Shown piece after piece: positions 7,864 to 14,933 of a stretch of 19,680 bases of DNA. Source of the stretch: Chloroflexota bacterium (GTDB lineage Bacteria > Chloroflexota > Anaerolineae > Anaerolineales > Anaerolineaceae); NCBI GenBank assembly GCA_029777225.1, contig JAKOSR010000018.1, forward strand, positions 1 through 19,680. Reading direction: 5' to 3'. Position 1 is the stretch's first letter; every line of letters starts with the position of its first letter. The notes below the pieces were generated by a model. That model had not been told where the DNA came from. It made no database searches and saw only the letters and a program-made list of their open reading frames with translations. The translations under genes were made by a program, and so were the position numbers.

Positions 7864-8847
7864 ATGACACGACCTTATTTTTCAATCCTAATCCTCACCT
7901 GGAACGATGCGCGGTACCTTCCCGCTTGTTTGGAATCACTGGCCGCCCAGACGTTCACGGATTTTGAGGTCCTCTTGCTCGATAATGGGTCCACCACCCC
8001 TATTCCCCAGGACCTCCTCACCCAATACAGCACCCTCCGCCTGTCGCTTCAAAGGTCCGAAACAAACCTTGGCTTTGCCGGCGGGAACAACCTGCTAGCC
8101 GGCCAGGCCCTGGGTCAATACCTGGCGCTGCTGAATGCCGACGCCTTCCCTTCCCCCGGTTGGCTGGAGAGCCTGCACGAGGCCAGCCTGCGGTTCGCAA
8201 ACACTTTTTTCGCCTCGCGCCTCCTTAAGGCGGATGACCCCCAGCAGTTGGATGGCGAGTGGAATATCTACCACGCGAGCGGCATGGCCTGGCGGAGAAA
8301 CCACGACCAGCCACTCTCCCGTGCCTCCAAACGCGAGCAGCCAGCCTGGGGGGCCTGTGCCGCCGCAGGTGTGTATCCGCGCGAAGCTTTTCTCGCGGTC
8401 GGCGGCTTTGACGAGGACTTCTTTGCTTACATGGAAGATATTGACCTGGACTTCCGCCTGCGCCTGCAAGGAGTTCAGTGCGTCTACCTGCCACAAGCCG
8501 TGGTCCGGCATGTGGGCTCGGGGAGCACATCCTCGCATAGCGACCTCGCGGTCTTCCACGGCCAACGTAACCTGGTGTGGACTTTCGTAAAGGACATGCC
8601 CGGCGCGCTCTTTTGGCTGCTCCTCCCTGCCCACCTGGTGGTGAATATCATCTACCTGGTGGCTGCCTTGTTTGTGCCCTTCGGCAAGCAAATCGCGCGT
8701 GGAAAATGGCACGCCCTCCAGGGCTTGCCCCGCATGTGGGCAAAACGCAAACAGGTTCAATCCACCCGCAAGGTTTCAGCTTGGCAAATTGCCAGGCATC
8801 TGGACTGGAATCCCTTCAGTCCCCTAATAAAACTCACCTTCAAATGA
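7864..8847 (+). CDS. Family 2 glycosyltransferase (rhamnosyltransferase-like), membrane-anchored
   Basis: 327 residues from the ATG at 7864. The frame also allows TTG at 7855, which is less likely; neither has a clear ribosome site. GT-A motifs: YFSILILTWND, LLDNGST, ETNLGFAGGNN (typical of the WcaA/RfbN group), LNADAFP in the DxD position, and GGFDEDFFAYMEDIDLDFRLRLQG with the catalytic-base ED. A hydrophobic stretch near residues 240-265 (FWLLLPAHLVVNIIYLVAAL) probably anchors it in the membrane. It is divergent from the polysaccharide operon and probably contributes to the same glycan. The following corA-like gene starts 37 bases later with no terminator seen between, so the two may be co-transcribed. 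Confidence 0.9.
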   Translation: MTRPYFSILILTWNDARYLPACLESLAAQTFTDFEVLLLDNGSTTPIPQDLLTQYSTLRLSLQRSETNLGFAGGNNLLAGQALGQYLALLNADAFPSPGWLESLHEASLRFANTFFASRLLKADDPQQLDGEWNIYHASGMAWRRNHDQPLSRASKREQPAWGACAAAGVYPREAFLAVGGFDEDFFAYMEDIDLDFRLRLQGVQCVYLPQAVVRHVGSGSTSSHSDLAVFHGQRNLVWTFVKDMPGALFWLLLPAHLVVNIIYLVAALFVPFGKQIARGKWHALQGLPRMWAKRKQVQSTRKVSAWQIARHLDWNPFSPLIKLTFK

Positions 8848-8884
8848 CGCTTTTCGCACATCACCCCCCAACCCCGAGGCTCCC

Positions 8885-9919
8885 ATGACCGTCAACCCGA
8901 ACGTCCGTTACTTCCTGATTAACCCCTCCGGCAATCTCTCCCTCACCACCTCCCTCAAGGATGCCCTGGCCGCCACCCGCGACAATGGTTACTTCTGGGC
9001 CGATTATTGTGAGCCGACCGCTGAGAGTCTGGCCGAACTCATCCCCGAGCTGGGCATCCATCCTCTCTCCGTCGAAGACTGCCTGAACGAGGATCAGCTG
9101 CCTAAGTTGGATAGCCTGCCCACCTATTCTTTCATGATTTTCAACATCTTCGAACAAACCGCCGTGGGCGTCAAGATTCACGAACTGGACTTGATTCTGG
9201 GGGAAAAATTCCTTGTCACCGTCTCCCACAAGGATGAGACCGGCCAGCACCTCCTAAAAGGGATGGAGAAAAGCATCGAGCGGGAGAGCCACAAGGCAGC
9301 CCAGGGGCCGGCCTTCCTGATGCACCTCATCGTGGATAAAGTCGTGGATTATAAGTTCAACGCGCTGGAAGCAATGGAGGAAAAACTGGATGAGGATGAA
9401 GACCGCATTCTGAACCGCACCGGGACCTTCGACCCCGCTTCCCTGATGGACTCCCGCCGTGACCTGCTGCAAATCCGCAAGTCCCTCTACCACGAACGCG
9501 AGGTGATTTCAAAAATTATCCGCCAGGATAGCCCTTTTATCCCCGATAAAGCCCTCATCTATTTCCGCGACGTTTACGATCATCTCTCCAAGTATTACGA
9601 AATGTCCGAGTCCACGCGCGACCTCGTCACCAGCCTGATGGAGATTCATCTGTCCATCATCAGCAACACCATCGCCGAAACCTCCAACCTCACCAACGCG
9701 ATAATGCGCCGGCTGACCCTCATCACCACCATCTTCATGCCGCTTTCACTCATCTCCGGCATCGGTGGCATGTCGGAATTCACCATGTTCATTGGTCAAC
9801 AAAACTGGAAAATTGGCTACTTTGTTCTCTTGTTGGTGATGGTCGTCATTGCCGGGATTAATTACATGCTTCTATCCCGCATGGAAGAAAAACTGAGGTC
9901 GGGTATACACAAGCTCTAG
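8885..9919 (+). CDS. corA: CorA-family divalent cation channel, GMS variant
   Basis: 344 residues, the usual CorA length, expected to form a pentameric inner-membrane channel for Mg2+ or a related divalent ion. The N-terminal cytosolic domain contains HPLSVEDCLNEDQLPKLD, conserved in the family. A long helical region with many acidic residues (EAMEEKLDEDEDRIL) follows. Two membrane helices lie near the end: TM1 about 278-293 (LTLITTIFMPLSLISGI) and TM2 about 309-330. The signature loop after TM1 reads GGMSEFTMF, with Ser297 where the canonical GMN has Asn. GAGG precedes the ATG at suitable spacing. Which ion it carries cannot be told from sequence. The symbol is a family label. Confidence 0.9.
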   Translation: MTVNPNVRYFLINPSGNLSLTTSLKDALAATRDNGYFWADYCEPTAESLAELIPELGIHPLSVEDCLNEDQLPKLDSLPTYSFMIFNIFEQTAVGVKIHELDLILGEKFLVTVSHKDETGQHLLKGMEKSIERESHKAAQGPAFLMHLIVDKVVDYKFNALEAMEEKLDEDEDRILNRTGTFDPASLMDSRRDLLQIRKSLYHEREVISKIIRQDSPFIPDKALIYFRDVYDHLSKYYEMSESTRDLVTSLMEIHLSIISNTIAETSNLTNAIMRRLTLITTIFMPLSLISGIGGMSEFTMFIGQQNWKIGYFVLLLVMVVIAGINYMLLSRMEEKLRSGIHKL

Positions 9920-9941
9920 CTGTTTTCGCCGATGGAGATCC

Positions 9942-10988
9942 CTAATCTTCAGGCTGCCCCTCTTCCGGACCGCTTTCCGCCCCTCCCGGAGCCGTTTCCG
10001 GGTTTTCGCGCGCCAGGCGCAGCGCTCTCAGCGCCAGTTCCAGGTCCAGGGGGGTATTAATCAATTGAAGCAATCGCGGCCACACCTGCTCTGCCTCTAA
10101 TTTATCCCAATGACCAATATAGTCCTGGTAGGCCGCGTCCCTCAAGGCCATCCGGGATTTTTGAAACGCCACCAGGCCGGGGAGCAGGCGCTTAATCGGC
10201 CCGTCGTGCCCGAAGTAAGTCGTAATCCGGTCCCTTTCCTCGCTGATAAACTGCGGGACCAACGCGATCCAAACGTCCAGGTCGTGCACCAACCCCAGTT
10301 CGTCCTGCATGCTTTTCGTCTGGCTGATGAAAGGCTTTAGCTTGCCGCTATACAGGTCATCAAACGCCTCCAGCGTGTAGCGCAGGCGTTTGGCACTAAT
10401 CCGCATGGCATGCAGCTCGGTGATGTTGGCGGGGTCGTGGATATAGGGTACATGGCCCAGTAGCGCCTGAATCCTGGCGTTAATGCCCACAAACGCCAGT
10501 TCATACAACGCCGGTGAATACAAAAATACGTTTCCCGTGTCTGAGAGAAAAGGTGCAATCCATTGCTCAATTCGGTTGAGCGTGTCATCCTGCTCCAACT
10601 CGTCCATGGCATGGTTGACATGCCCTTGGATTTCCTTTCGCTGCTGTTCCAGGCGTAATTCCAACCGGCGCAAGCCGGGCACGTACCTGGCGCTGCCTAA
10701 TTCGGGCAGGGCGGCCTTTAGGCTCTCCAGTTGCACGTCCAAATCCCGCGCCTCGCCCAGTGCCTGGGTGACATCCCGCACATCCCGCGCGATGTGGCTG
10801 CGTTTTTGCTTGGGTAAATGTTCGCCAAACAGGGTTAGCGTGCTGCGCATGCGCCGGGAGGCCACGCGCATTCGGTGGATGTACTCAATATCCTGGCCCT
10901 GTCGCACGCCTTCCACTTCCGCCCGCATGGCGTCCAGGTGTTTCTTTATTTCCCTTGCCCCGTAGGTGCGAATGGCTTCAGAAGTCAT
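9942..10988 (-). CDS. CHAD domain protein (polyphosphate-binding type)
   Basis: 348 residues, all-helical and rich in Arg and His. Two halves each carry the CHAD hallmark: IHRMRVASRRMRSTLTLF near residues 38-55, and ELHAMRISAKRLRYTLEAF in the second half. CHAD domains bind inorganic polyphosphate through such conserved basic residues (established for the family). There is no attached CYTH phosphatase domain, so this is a stand-alone CHAD. The C-terminal tail is acidic and Gly/Pro/Glu rich. AAGGA precedes the ATG at good spacing. It lies 70 bases after the second thymidylate-kinase-like gene, on the same strand as phoU and a phoPR-like pair, which supports a phosphate or polyphosphate link. 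Confidence 0.9.
   Translation of the reverse strand: MTSEAIRTYGAREIKKHLDAMRAEVEGVRQGQDIEYIHRMRVASRRMRSTLTLFGEHLPKQKRSHIARDVRDVTQALGEARDLDVQLESLKAALPELGSARYVPGLRRLELRLEQQRKEIQGHVNHAMDELEQDDTLNRIEQWIAPFLSDTGNVFLYSPALYELAFVGINARIQALLGHVPYIHDPANITELHAMRISAKRLRYTLEAFDDLYSGKLKPFISQTKSMQDELGLVHDLDVWIALVPQFISEERDRITTYFGHDGPIKRLLPGLVAFQKSRMALRDAAYQDYIGHWDKLEAEQVWPRLLQLINTPLDLELALRALRLARENPETAPGGAESGPEEGQPED
9985..10006 (+). terminator. Possible terminator of corA, inside the 3' end of the convergent gene
   Basis: CCCGGA (9985-9990) and TCCGGG (9997-10002) form a 6-bp GC-rich stem with a 6-base loop, followed by TTTT (10003-10006). It lies 65 bases beyond the corA stop, antisense to the end of the convergent CHAD gene. 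The stem and T-run are short, so this is a weak candidate. Confidence 0.35.
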
Positions 10989-11006
10989 TTTGCTTTCCTT
11001 CTTTCA

Positions 11007-11027
11007 GTGGGCAAAAACATCGCCCAC
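11007..11027 (-). repeat. Small hairpin between kinase-like and CHAD genes
   Basis: GTGGGC (11007-11012) and GCCCAC (11022-11027) are perfect 6-base arms around a 9-base loop, in the 70-base gap before the CHAD gene. There is no T-run after it in the direction of transcription, so it is not a standard terminator. It could be a processing or partial attenuation site, or chance. Confidence 0.3.
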
Positions 11028-11058
11028 GATGGCTGTGGAGGCTTGGTATGGTTGAAAG

Positions 11059-11772
11059 TTAGTACGGTTTCTTCCCTTTGGTCAGCCGGTTATGCAGTAA
11101 CTGCATGATGGGTTCTTTCAAATCTTCAAAGATGGCATTGGATTTGCGGTTCGCGTCCACGGTCACAAAGTTGTACTCGTGCGAAAGCTCATCAAATTCC
11201 TTCAGGATGAGTTCCTGGTAGGAAATGAAACTGTCGTAAAGATTGTCCGCCAGGTGCATGTCCATGCCAGCTTCCCAGTAATTCAACCCCCGCCCATGGA
11301 TGAGCCGCGTTACCAGGCTATCCACGCTGGCTTTCATGTAGAGGATTAAATCGGGTTTCAGCGCGATTCCATACAATGCGCGCGCCCAGGCCTTATCAAT
11401 GCCCCGGATACTGTCACGGGCGATGACGGAGTAAAAATAGCGGTCAGAGAGCACCACAAACCCAGCCTGCAGCGCGGGAATGATCAGGTTCTCAAGCCTG
11501 TCCGCGAAGTCAGCGGCATAAAAGAGGCTCATGGTTAAGGGTCCAAGCGTGTGCCCACTCTTGGCGGCATCCAAACCATCCTGCGTCAACGCGGAGCGGG
11601 TCAGCCCGGTATCCGAAACGGCGTACCCTTCATCCTCCAACCAGCGGCGCAGCAATTTAATTTGCGTGGAGCGCCCAACACCATCAGGTCCTTCCAGGAC
11701 AATCAGCTTGCCGGGAAGTTTTTGGATATCCCGGTAGGGAAACCCCGCGCCGTAGAAGACAGGTCCTTTCAT
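11059..11772 (-). CDS. Thymidylate-kinase-like P-loop protein with Arg in Walker A
   Basis: 237 residues, homologous to the protein encoded just upstream. It has a 20-residue N-terminal extension, then KLIVLEGPDGVGRSTQ. Arg34 stands where the invariant P-loop Lys (GKST) is expected. Other landmarks of the thymidylate kinase fold are kept: LSDRYFYSVIARD (DRY motif, nucleoside monophosphate site), and LNYWEAGMDMHL in the LID region, matching KYYEAGMDLNL of its partner. The ATG overlaps the upstream kinase stop by ATGA, so the two are probably made together and may pair. It could be a kinase tolerant of Arg, a regulatory pseudokinase, or use another phosphate donor. It is not asserted to be the housekeeping tmk. 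Confidence 0.85.
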   Translation of the reverse strand: MKGPVFYGAGFPYRDIQKLPGKLIVLEGPDGVGRSTQIKLLRRWLEDEGYAVSDTGLTRSALTQDGLDAAKSGHTLGPLTMSLFYAADFADRLENLIIPALQAGFVVLSDRYFYSVIARDSIRGIDKAWARALYGIALKPDLILYMKASVDSLVTRLIHGRGLNYWEAGMDMHLADNLYDSFISYQELILKEFDELSHEYNFVTVDANRKSNAIFEDLKEPIMQLLHNRLTKGKKPY

Positions 11773-12500
11773 TTTTTCTCTCCTTTACCCTGCGCCTGTG
11801 GATTGGACACACCAATCGGTTTCTCGTTCGGGTTGGGCAGTCCTTCCCAGCCCGTCAGAATATTTTTGATGATCGCGCGCACTTTTTTCTGTTGATCCTT
11901 GACGGGCAGGGTGCCATCAATCTTGATTAAACCAAATTCATCAACCATCTTGTCATACTCTGCCAGGATTTTTCCCTGGAAAAGTTTGAAGCTTTCGTTG
12001 ATGTCGTTGGAAAGGTTGAGGTCCATGCCGGCTTCGTAATACTTCAGGCTGGCCCGCGCCGCGGTGATGCGTTCAACCGCCACATCCAGTGGCACACTAA
12101 AATACAAGGCCGCGTCTGGCTTGATCGCGAAGGAGTACATGTTCCGCACCCATTGAGGGTCCACGTTCCGCGCCACATCGCGCGCGAACGCGGTGAACAC
12201 GTAGCGGTCAGCTAAAACAATCACCCCGGCTTTCAGGAGTGGGAGAATGCTATTTTCCCAGCGGTCGGCGAAATCGGTGCAATGCAGGATGCTGAAGGTG
12301 GTGGGGGTAAAGGTGTGGGCTTTTTTGGCGGCCTTGGTTGTGCTTTTGACCAGCTCAGAGCTATTCCACTCACTGAAGTACACCGAGTATCCAGCGCTTT
12401 GTAACCACTTGTACAACAAATCGATCTGCGTGGATTTTCCGGAGCCATCAATACCCTCAACAATAATGAGCTTGCCTTTCGTGTTGTTAGGTTTTAACAC
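11769..12500 (-). CDS. Thymidylate kinase-like protein (canonical P-loop)
   Basis: 243 residues from GTG 12500, which has AAGGAG about 7 bases upstream. KLIIVEGIDGSGKSTQ is an intact Walker A. LADRYVFTAFARD carries the DRY motif of thymidylate kinases, and KPDAALYFSVPLDVAVERI is the usual following strand. In place of the common LID arginine cluster it has LKYYEAGMDLNLSNDINESF, shared with the next gene. The C-terminal tail is charged and low in complexity. The expected reaction is dTMP to dTDP with ATP, but the paired arrangement next to a CHAD protein makes the true substrate uncertain. It is the first gene after an AT-rich promoter region and is probably co-transcribed with 11059-11772 and the CHAD gene. 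Confidence 0.87.
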   Translation of the reverse strand: MLKPNNTKGKLIIVEGIDGSGKSTQIDLLYKWLQSAGYSVYFSEWNSSELVKSTTKAAKKAHTFTPTTFSILHCTDFADRWENSILPLLKAGVIVLADRYVFTAFARDVARNVDPQWVRNMYSFAIKPDAALYFSVPLDVAVERITAARASLKYYEAGMDLNLSNDINESFKLFQGKILAEYDKMVDEFGLIKIDGTLPVKDQQKKVRAIIKNILTGWEGLPNPNEKPIGVSNPQAQGKGEKK

Positions 12501-12585
12501 ATCTCACTCCTTGTTCTAAATGCCTGTTTCCCTCTGGCATCGGATGGATTTCCACCTGCCGCGTATCGGGAGGCTTGAATTATTG

Positions 12586-12600
12586 TTAATTATAAATTAA
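12586..12600. repeat. Inverted repeat over the -10 box (operator-like)
   Basis: TTAATT (12586-12591) and AATTAA (12595-12600) are perfect 6-base arms around ATA. The repeat covers the TATAAT of the putative promoter, a position where a bound repressor would block polymerase. AT-rich palindromes also arise by chance, so this is tentative. Confidence 0.35.
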
Positions 12601-12618
12601 GGATGAAGAAATGGCCAA
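12589..12618 (-). promoter_or_regulatory. Probable promoter of the kinase-pair/CHAD operon
   Basis: On the minus strand TTGGCC (12618 down to 12613) and a perfect TATAAT (12594 down to 12589) are separated by 18 bases. This predicts a start near 12582 and a leader of about 80 bases before GTG 12500. The surrounding AT-rich stretch contrasts with the coding DNA. Confidence 0.55.
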
Positions 12619-12676
12619 ACGACCACCAGTGGGGCAAAGCCAAAAATTTTACAGTTTTCGGGGATTGGCAACAAGG

Positions 12677-13378
12677 TCAGGCGGTGTCAAGGTTTTCGTC
12701 TTCGTCTTCTGACTCATCATCCTCGCTGTCCATCTCCATCAGCTCGCCGGTATGAATGAAGACGATGCGTTCACAAATGTTGGTAACGCGGTCGGCCGTC
12801 CGCTCCAGGTTATGAATTACCCACAAAATTTGATTGGCATGGTCAATCGCTTGTGGATCGTTAATCATGGTTTGGATAAGCTTGTGATAAACAAGATTGT
12901 AGAGCTCATCCACTTCGTCGTCTTCCAGCGGAATTTGTCGGGCGGCCGCCTCATCTTCGGCGATGAAGGCATCCAGCGCCCGATGCAACATCGAGATGGC
13001 CTTGTCCGCCATGGTTGTAATTTCCCGGATGGGGATAAGGGTATCTTCCTCAGCCAGGCGCACGCAAACCTTGGCAATGCCTTTGGCGTAATCACCAATG
13101 CGCTCCAGCTCGGTTATGACTTCCAACATGCCGGCCAACAGCCGCAGGTCGTGCGCCATGGGCGACTGGGTGGCCAACAGAATCAGGATGCGGTTTTCAA
13201 TGGCGAAGCGTTTGTTGTTAATCCGGCGGTCATTGTGCTGCACTTCCATCGCTGCGGCAATGTCGCGCCGGCGCAGGGCATCCACAGCGTTCAGGATGGC
13301 CTGTTCAACCAGGCTCCCCAAAATCAGGATTTCATCCTGCACCAAACGAAGTTCGCGATCCAATGTCAGCCGTGCCAT
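12677..13378 (-). CDS. phoU: Phosphate-signalling regulator PhoU with acidic tail
   Basis: 233 residues forming two three-helix PhoU repeats. The metal-binding motifs are visible as ELERIGDYAKGI in the first repeat and LERTADRVTNICER in the second. PhoU links phosphate transporter state to the PhoR kinase, keeping the regulator off when phosphate is plentiful (family knowledge). The tail after about residue 213 is strikingly acidic (DSEDDESEDEDEN), longer than usual. GAGGAG lies 7 bases before the ATG. It is 133 bases downstream of the PhoR-like kinase on the same strand. The pst transporter genes that often accompany it are not in this window. Confidence 0.94.
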   Translation of the reverse strand: MARLTLDRELRLVQDEILILGSLVEQAILNAVDALRRRDIAAAMEVQHNDRRINNKRFAIENRILILLATQSPMAHDLRLLAGMLEVITELERIGDYAKGIAKVCVRLAEEDTLIPIREITTMADKAISMLHRALDAFIAEDEAAARQIPLEDDEVDELYNLVYHKLIQTMINDPQAIDHANQILWVIHNLERTADRVTNICERIVFIHTGELMEMDSEDDESEDEDENLDTA

Positions 13379-13511
13379 GACTCACTCCTCAAGATATGCT
13401 TGATGATATCAGCACTATCCGCAAACGTCCAGAATCAAGCTGGCTTTCAATCGCGCGGACCAGCTTCGCCCCTCAAACCCGCAGCGCGTCAATCTGTAAC
13501 CAGCCTGTACT

Positions 13512-14930
13512 TTATGTGGAGGCAACAGGAATGGTGAAAAAGAAGTTCGCGCCATTGCCCTCCTCGCTCTCAGCCCAGATTTTACCGCCATGGGCTTCCA
13601 CCATGTGCTTGCAAATGGAAAGCCCCAGCCCGGTCCCGCCACCAGCCCGGGCGCGATCGGCCTTGTAGAACCGCTCAAATATCCGGCTCACATCTTTCTG
13701 CGCGATTCCCACCCCCGTATCCGCCACGCGGAACACCACGAATCCGCCATCCTGCCAGGCGCTCAACTGGATTTTTCCTCCAGCCGGGGTGAACTTAATC
13801 GCGTTGTGGATGAGGTTGATGAATACCTGCGAGATGCGGGCCGGGTCGGCAAAGATTTGTGGTAGGTTGTCCGGGCATTCCTGCCCTACGCTTAACCCCA
13901 TCCTTTCCGCCTGCAGCGTCATTCGCTCACAAGCCTTCGCCATCAGCCCGCAAGGGAACACGCGTTGGAAGTCAAAATTGGTCCTGCCCGATTCAATCCT
14001 GGAAAGTTCGAGCAGCTCATTCACCAGCTGGCTCAGGTTGTCCACCTCGGTGTCCATGCGCACCACGAAGCGCCGCGCGGCCGGAGGGTCTTCGAGCGCG
14101 CCATCAAGCAAGGTCTCGCTCAGGGCTTTCAGGCTGGCCATTGGCGTACGCAGTTCATGGGAGATGTTAGAGATGAAGTCCCGCCGCACAATCTCCAGGC
14201 GGTGGGTTTGCGTCAGGTCCTGAAAAAGCAGCATGGAGCGGCCCGGTATCTCGTCATCCAGCCGGATGCCCACCACCTGCAGGAAGTTGCGGTTCACTCC
14301 CATCTCAAGCGTGATGGACTTGGATTCTCCCCCGCGAAATTTTTCCCACAGCTCCACCAGCGCGTGGTGCCGCATGACCTCCACCACGGAGCGCCCCAGG
14401 GCTTTTTCCTGGCTGATCATGAACAGCTTTTCCGCCATTTTGTTGAGCAGCAGCACACGCCCATTGTCATCCGCGATGAGCAGCCCATCGGTCATCTGGC
14501 TGAGCACTGCGGAGAGCATGGACTGTTCCTTGAGGATGGCTTCCATGCGATACTGGATTTCACGCGCCGTGCTTTCCAGCGCCCCTTTCAACGCCTGCGT
14601 TTCAGGCAGCGGACCCACGTCTTCAGGAATTTCCAGTTCCTTGAACCGTCCCTCTCCAAGGTCCCTGGTGGCCTGCGTCAGTTGGTTTAGGGCATGGCGC
14701 TGGCGCGCATCAGCCCTCAGGTTGACGTAGAGCCCCGCAAACAGGCCAACGACTGAAATAACCACAACATAAATGACCAGGCTGGTCGGGTTGAAGCCCG
14801 CGCCGGTTTCAGCCGCGGCCAGCTGCCCCCGCCTCACCAGCCATGGCACCCCCACAGCCATCAGCAAGGCGTAAACCGCCAGGATGCCCAGGTACGGAAG
14901 GATGACACGCGTCTGCGAGCGGAGCTTCAT
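13512..14930 (-). CDS. phoR: PhoR-like sensor histidine kinase
   Basis: 472 residues from ATG 14930; a GTG one codon upstream is possible, but AAGGG is better spaced from the ATG. Two membrane helices near residues 9-32 and 49-70 flank a very short periplasmic loop, as in PhoR kinases that sense through partners rather than an outside ligand. A linker then leads to a PAS domain (about 132-245, ILKEQSMLSAVLSQMTDGLLIADDNGRVLLLN). The HisKA box is FISNISHELRTPMASLKAL with His258 as the phosphorylation site. The ATPase domain has NLIHNAIKFTPAGG (N box), VADTGVGIA, ERFYKADRARAGGGTGLGLSI. It directly follows the response regulator, and phoU lies downstream, so a role in phosphate sensing is a good inference. 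Confidence 0.9.
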   Translation of the reverse strand: MKLRSQTRVILPYLGILAVYALLMAVGVPWLVRRGQLAAAETGAGFNPTSLVIYVVVISVVGLFAGLYVNLRADARQRHALNQLTQATRDLGEGRFKELEIPEDVGPLPETQALKGALESTAREIQYRMEAILKEQSMLSAVLSQMTDGLLIADDNGRVLLLNKMAEKLFMISQEKALGRSVVEVMRHHALVELWEKFRGGESKSITLEMGVNRNFLQVVGIRLDDEIPGRSMLLFQDLTQTHRLEIVRRDFISNISHELRTPMASLKALSETLLDGALEDPPAARRFVVRMDTEVDNLSQLVNELLELSRIESGRTNFDFQRVFPCGLMAKACERMTLQAERMGLSVGQECPDNLPQIFADPARISQVFINLIHNAIKFTPAGGKIQLSAWQDGGFVVFRVADTGVGIAQKDVSRIFERFYKADRARAGGGTGLGLSICKHMVEAHGGKIWAESEEGNGANFFFTIPVAST

Positions 14931-14933
14931 CAC

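Noticed and set aside
8095..8760. Long antisense open frame (221 codons) within the glycosyltransferase
   Set aside because: It is a mirror of a GC-rich real gene with clear GT2 motifs on the plus strand; the antisense protein has no domain features.
11059..11772. Second kinase-like gene considered a pseudogene because of the missing P-loop Lys
   Set aside because: The frame is intact, full length and translationally coupled, and other motifs are conserved, so decay is not supported.
11059..12500. Polyphosphate kinase 2 family assignment for the kinase pair, suggested by the CHAD neighbour
   Set aside because: The characteristic PPK2 motifs following the P-loop are absent; DRY and strand order fit thymidylate kinase.
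13379..13511. 133-base gap between the histidine kinase and phoU examined for a promoter or terminator
   Set aside because: TGATATCAT near 13405 resembles a -10, but no matching -35 or hairpin with T-run was found; the gap is left unassigned and phoU may be read from the upstream promoter.
12752..13537. 261-codon plus-strand open frame opposite phoU
   Set aside because: It is antisense to a well-conserved PhoU and its composition follows from that gene; no family features or ribosome site.
13965..14690. 241-codon plus-strand open frame opposite the histidine kinase
   Set aside because: Shadow of the kinase; His/Gln-rich sequence without motifs.
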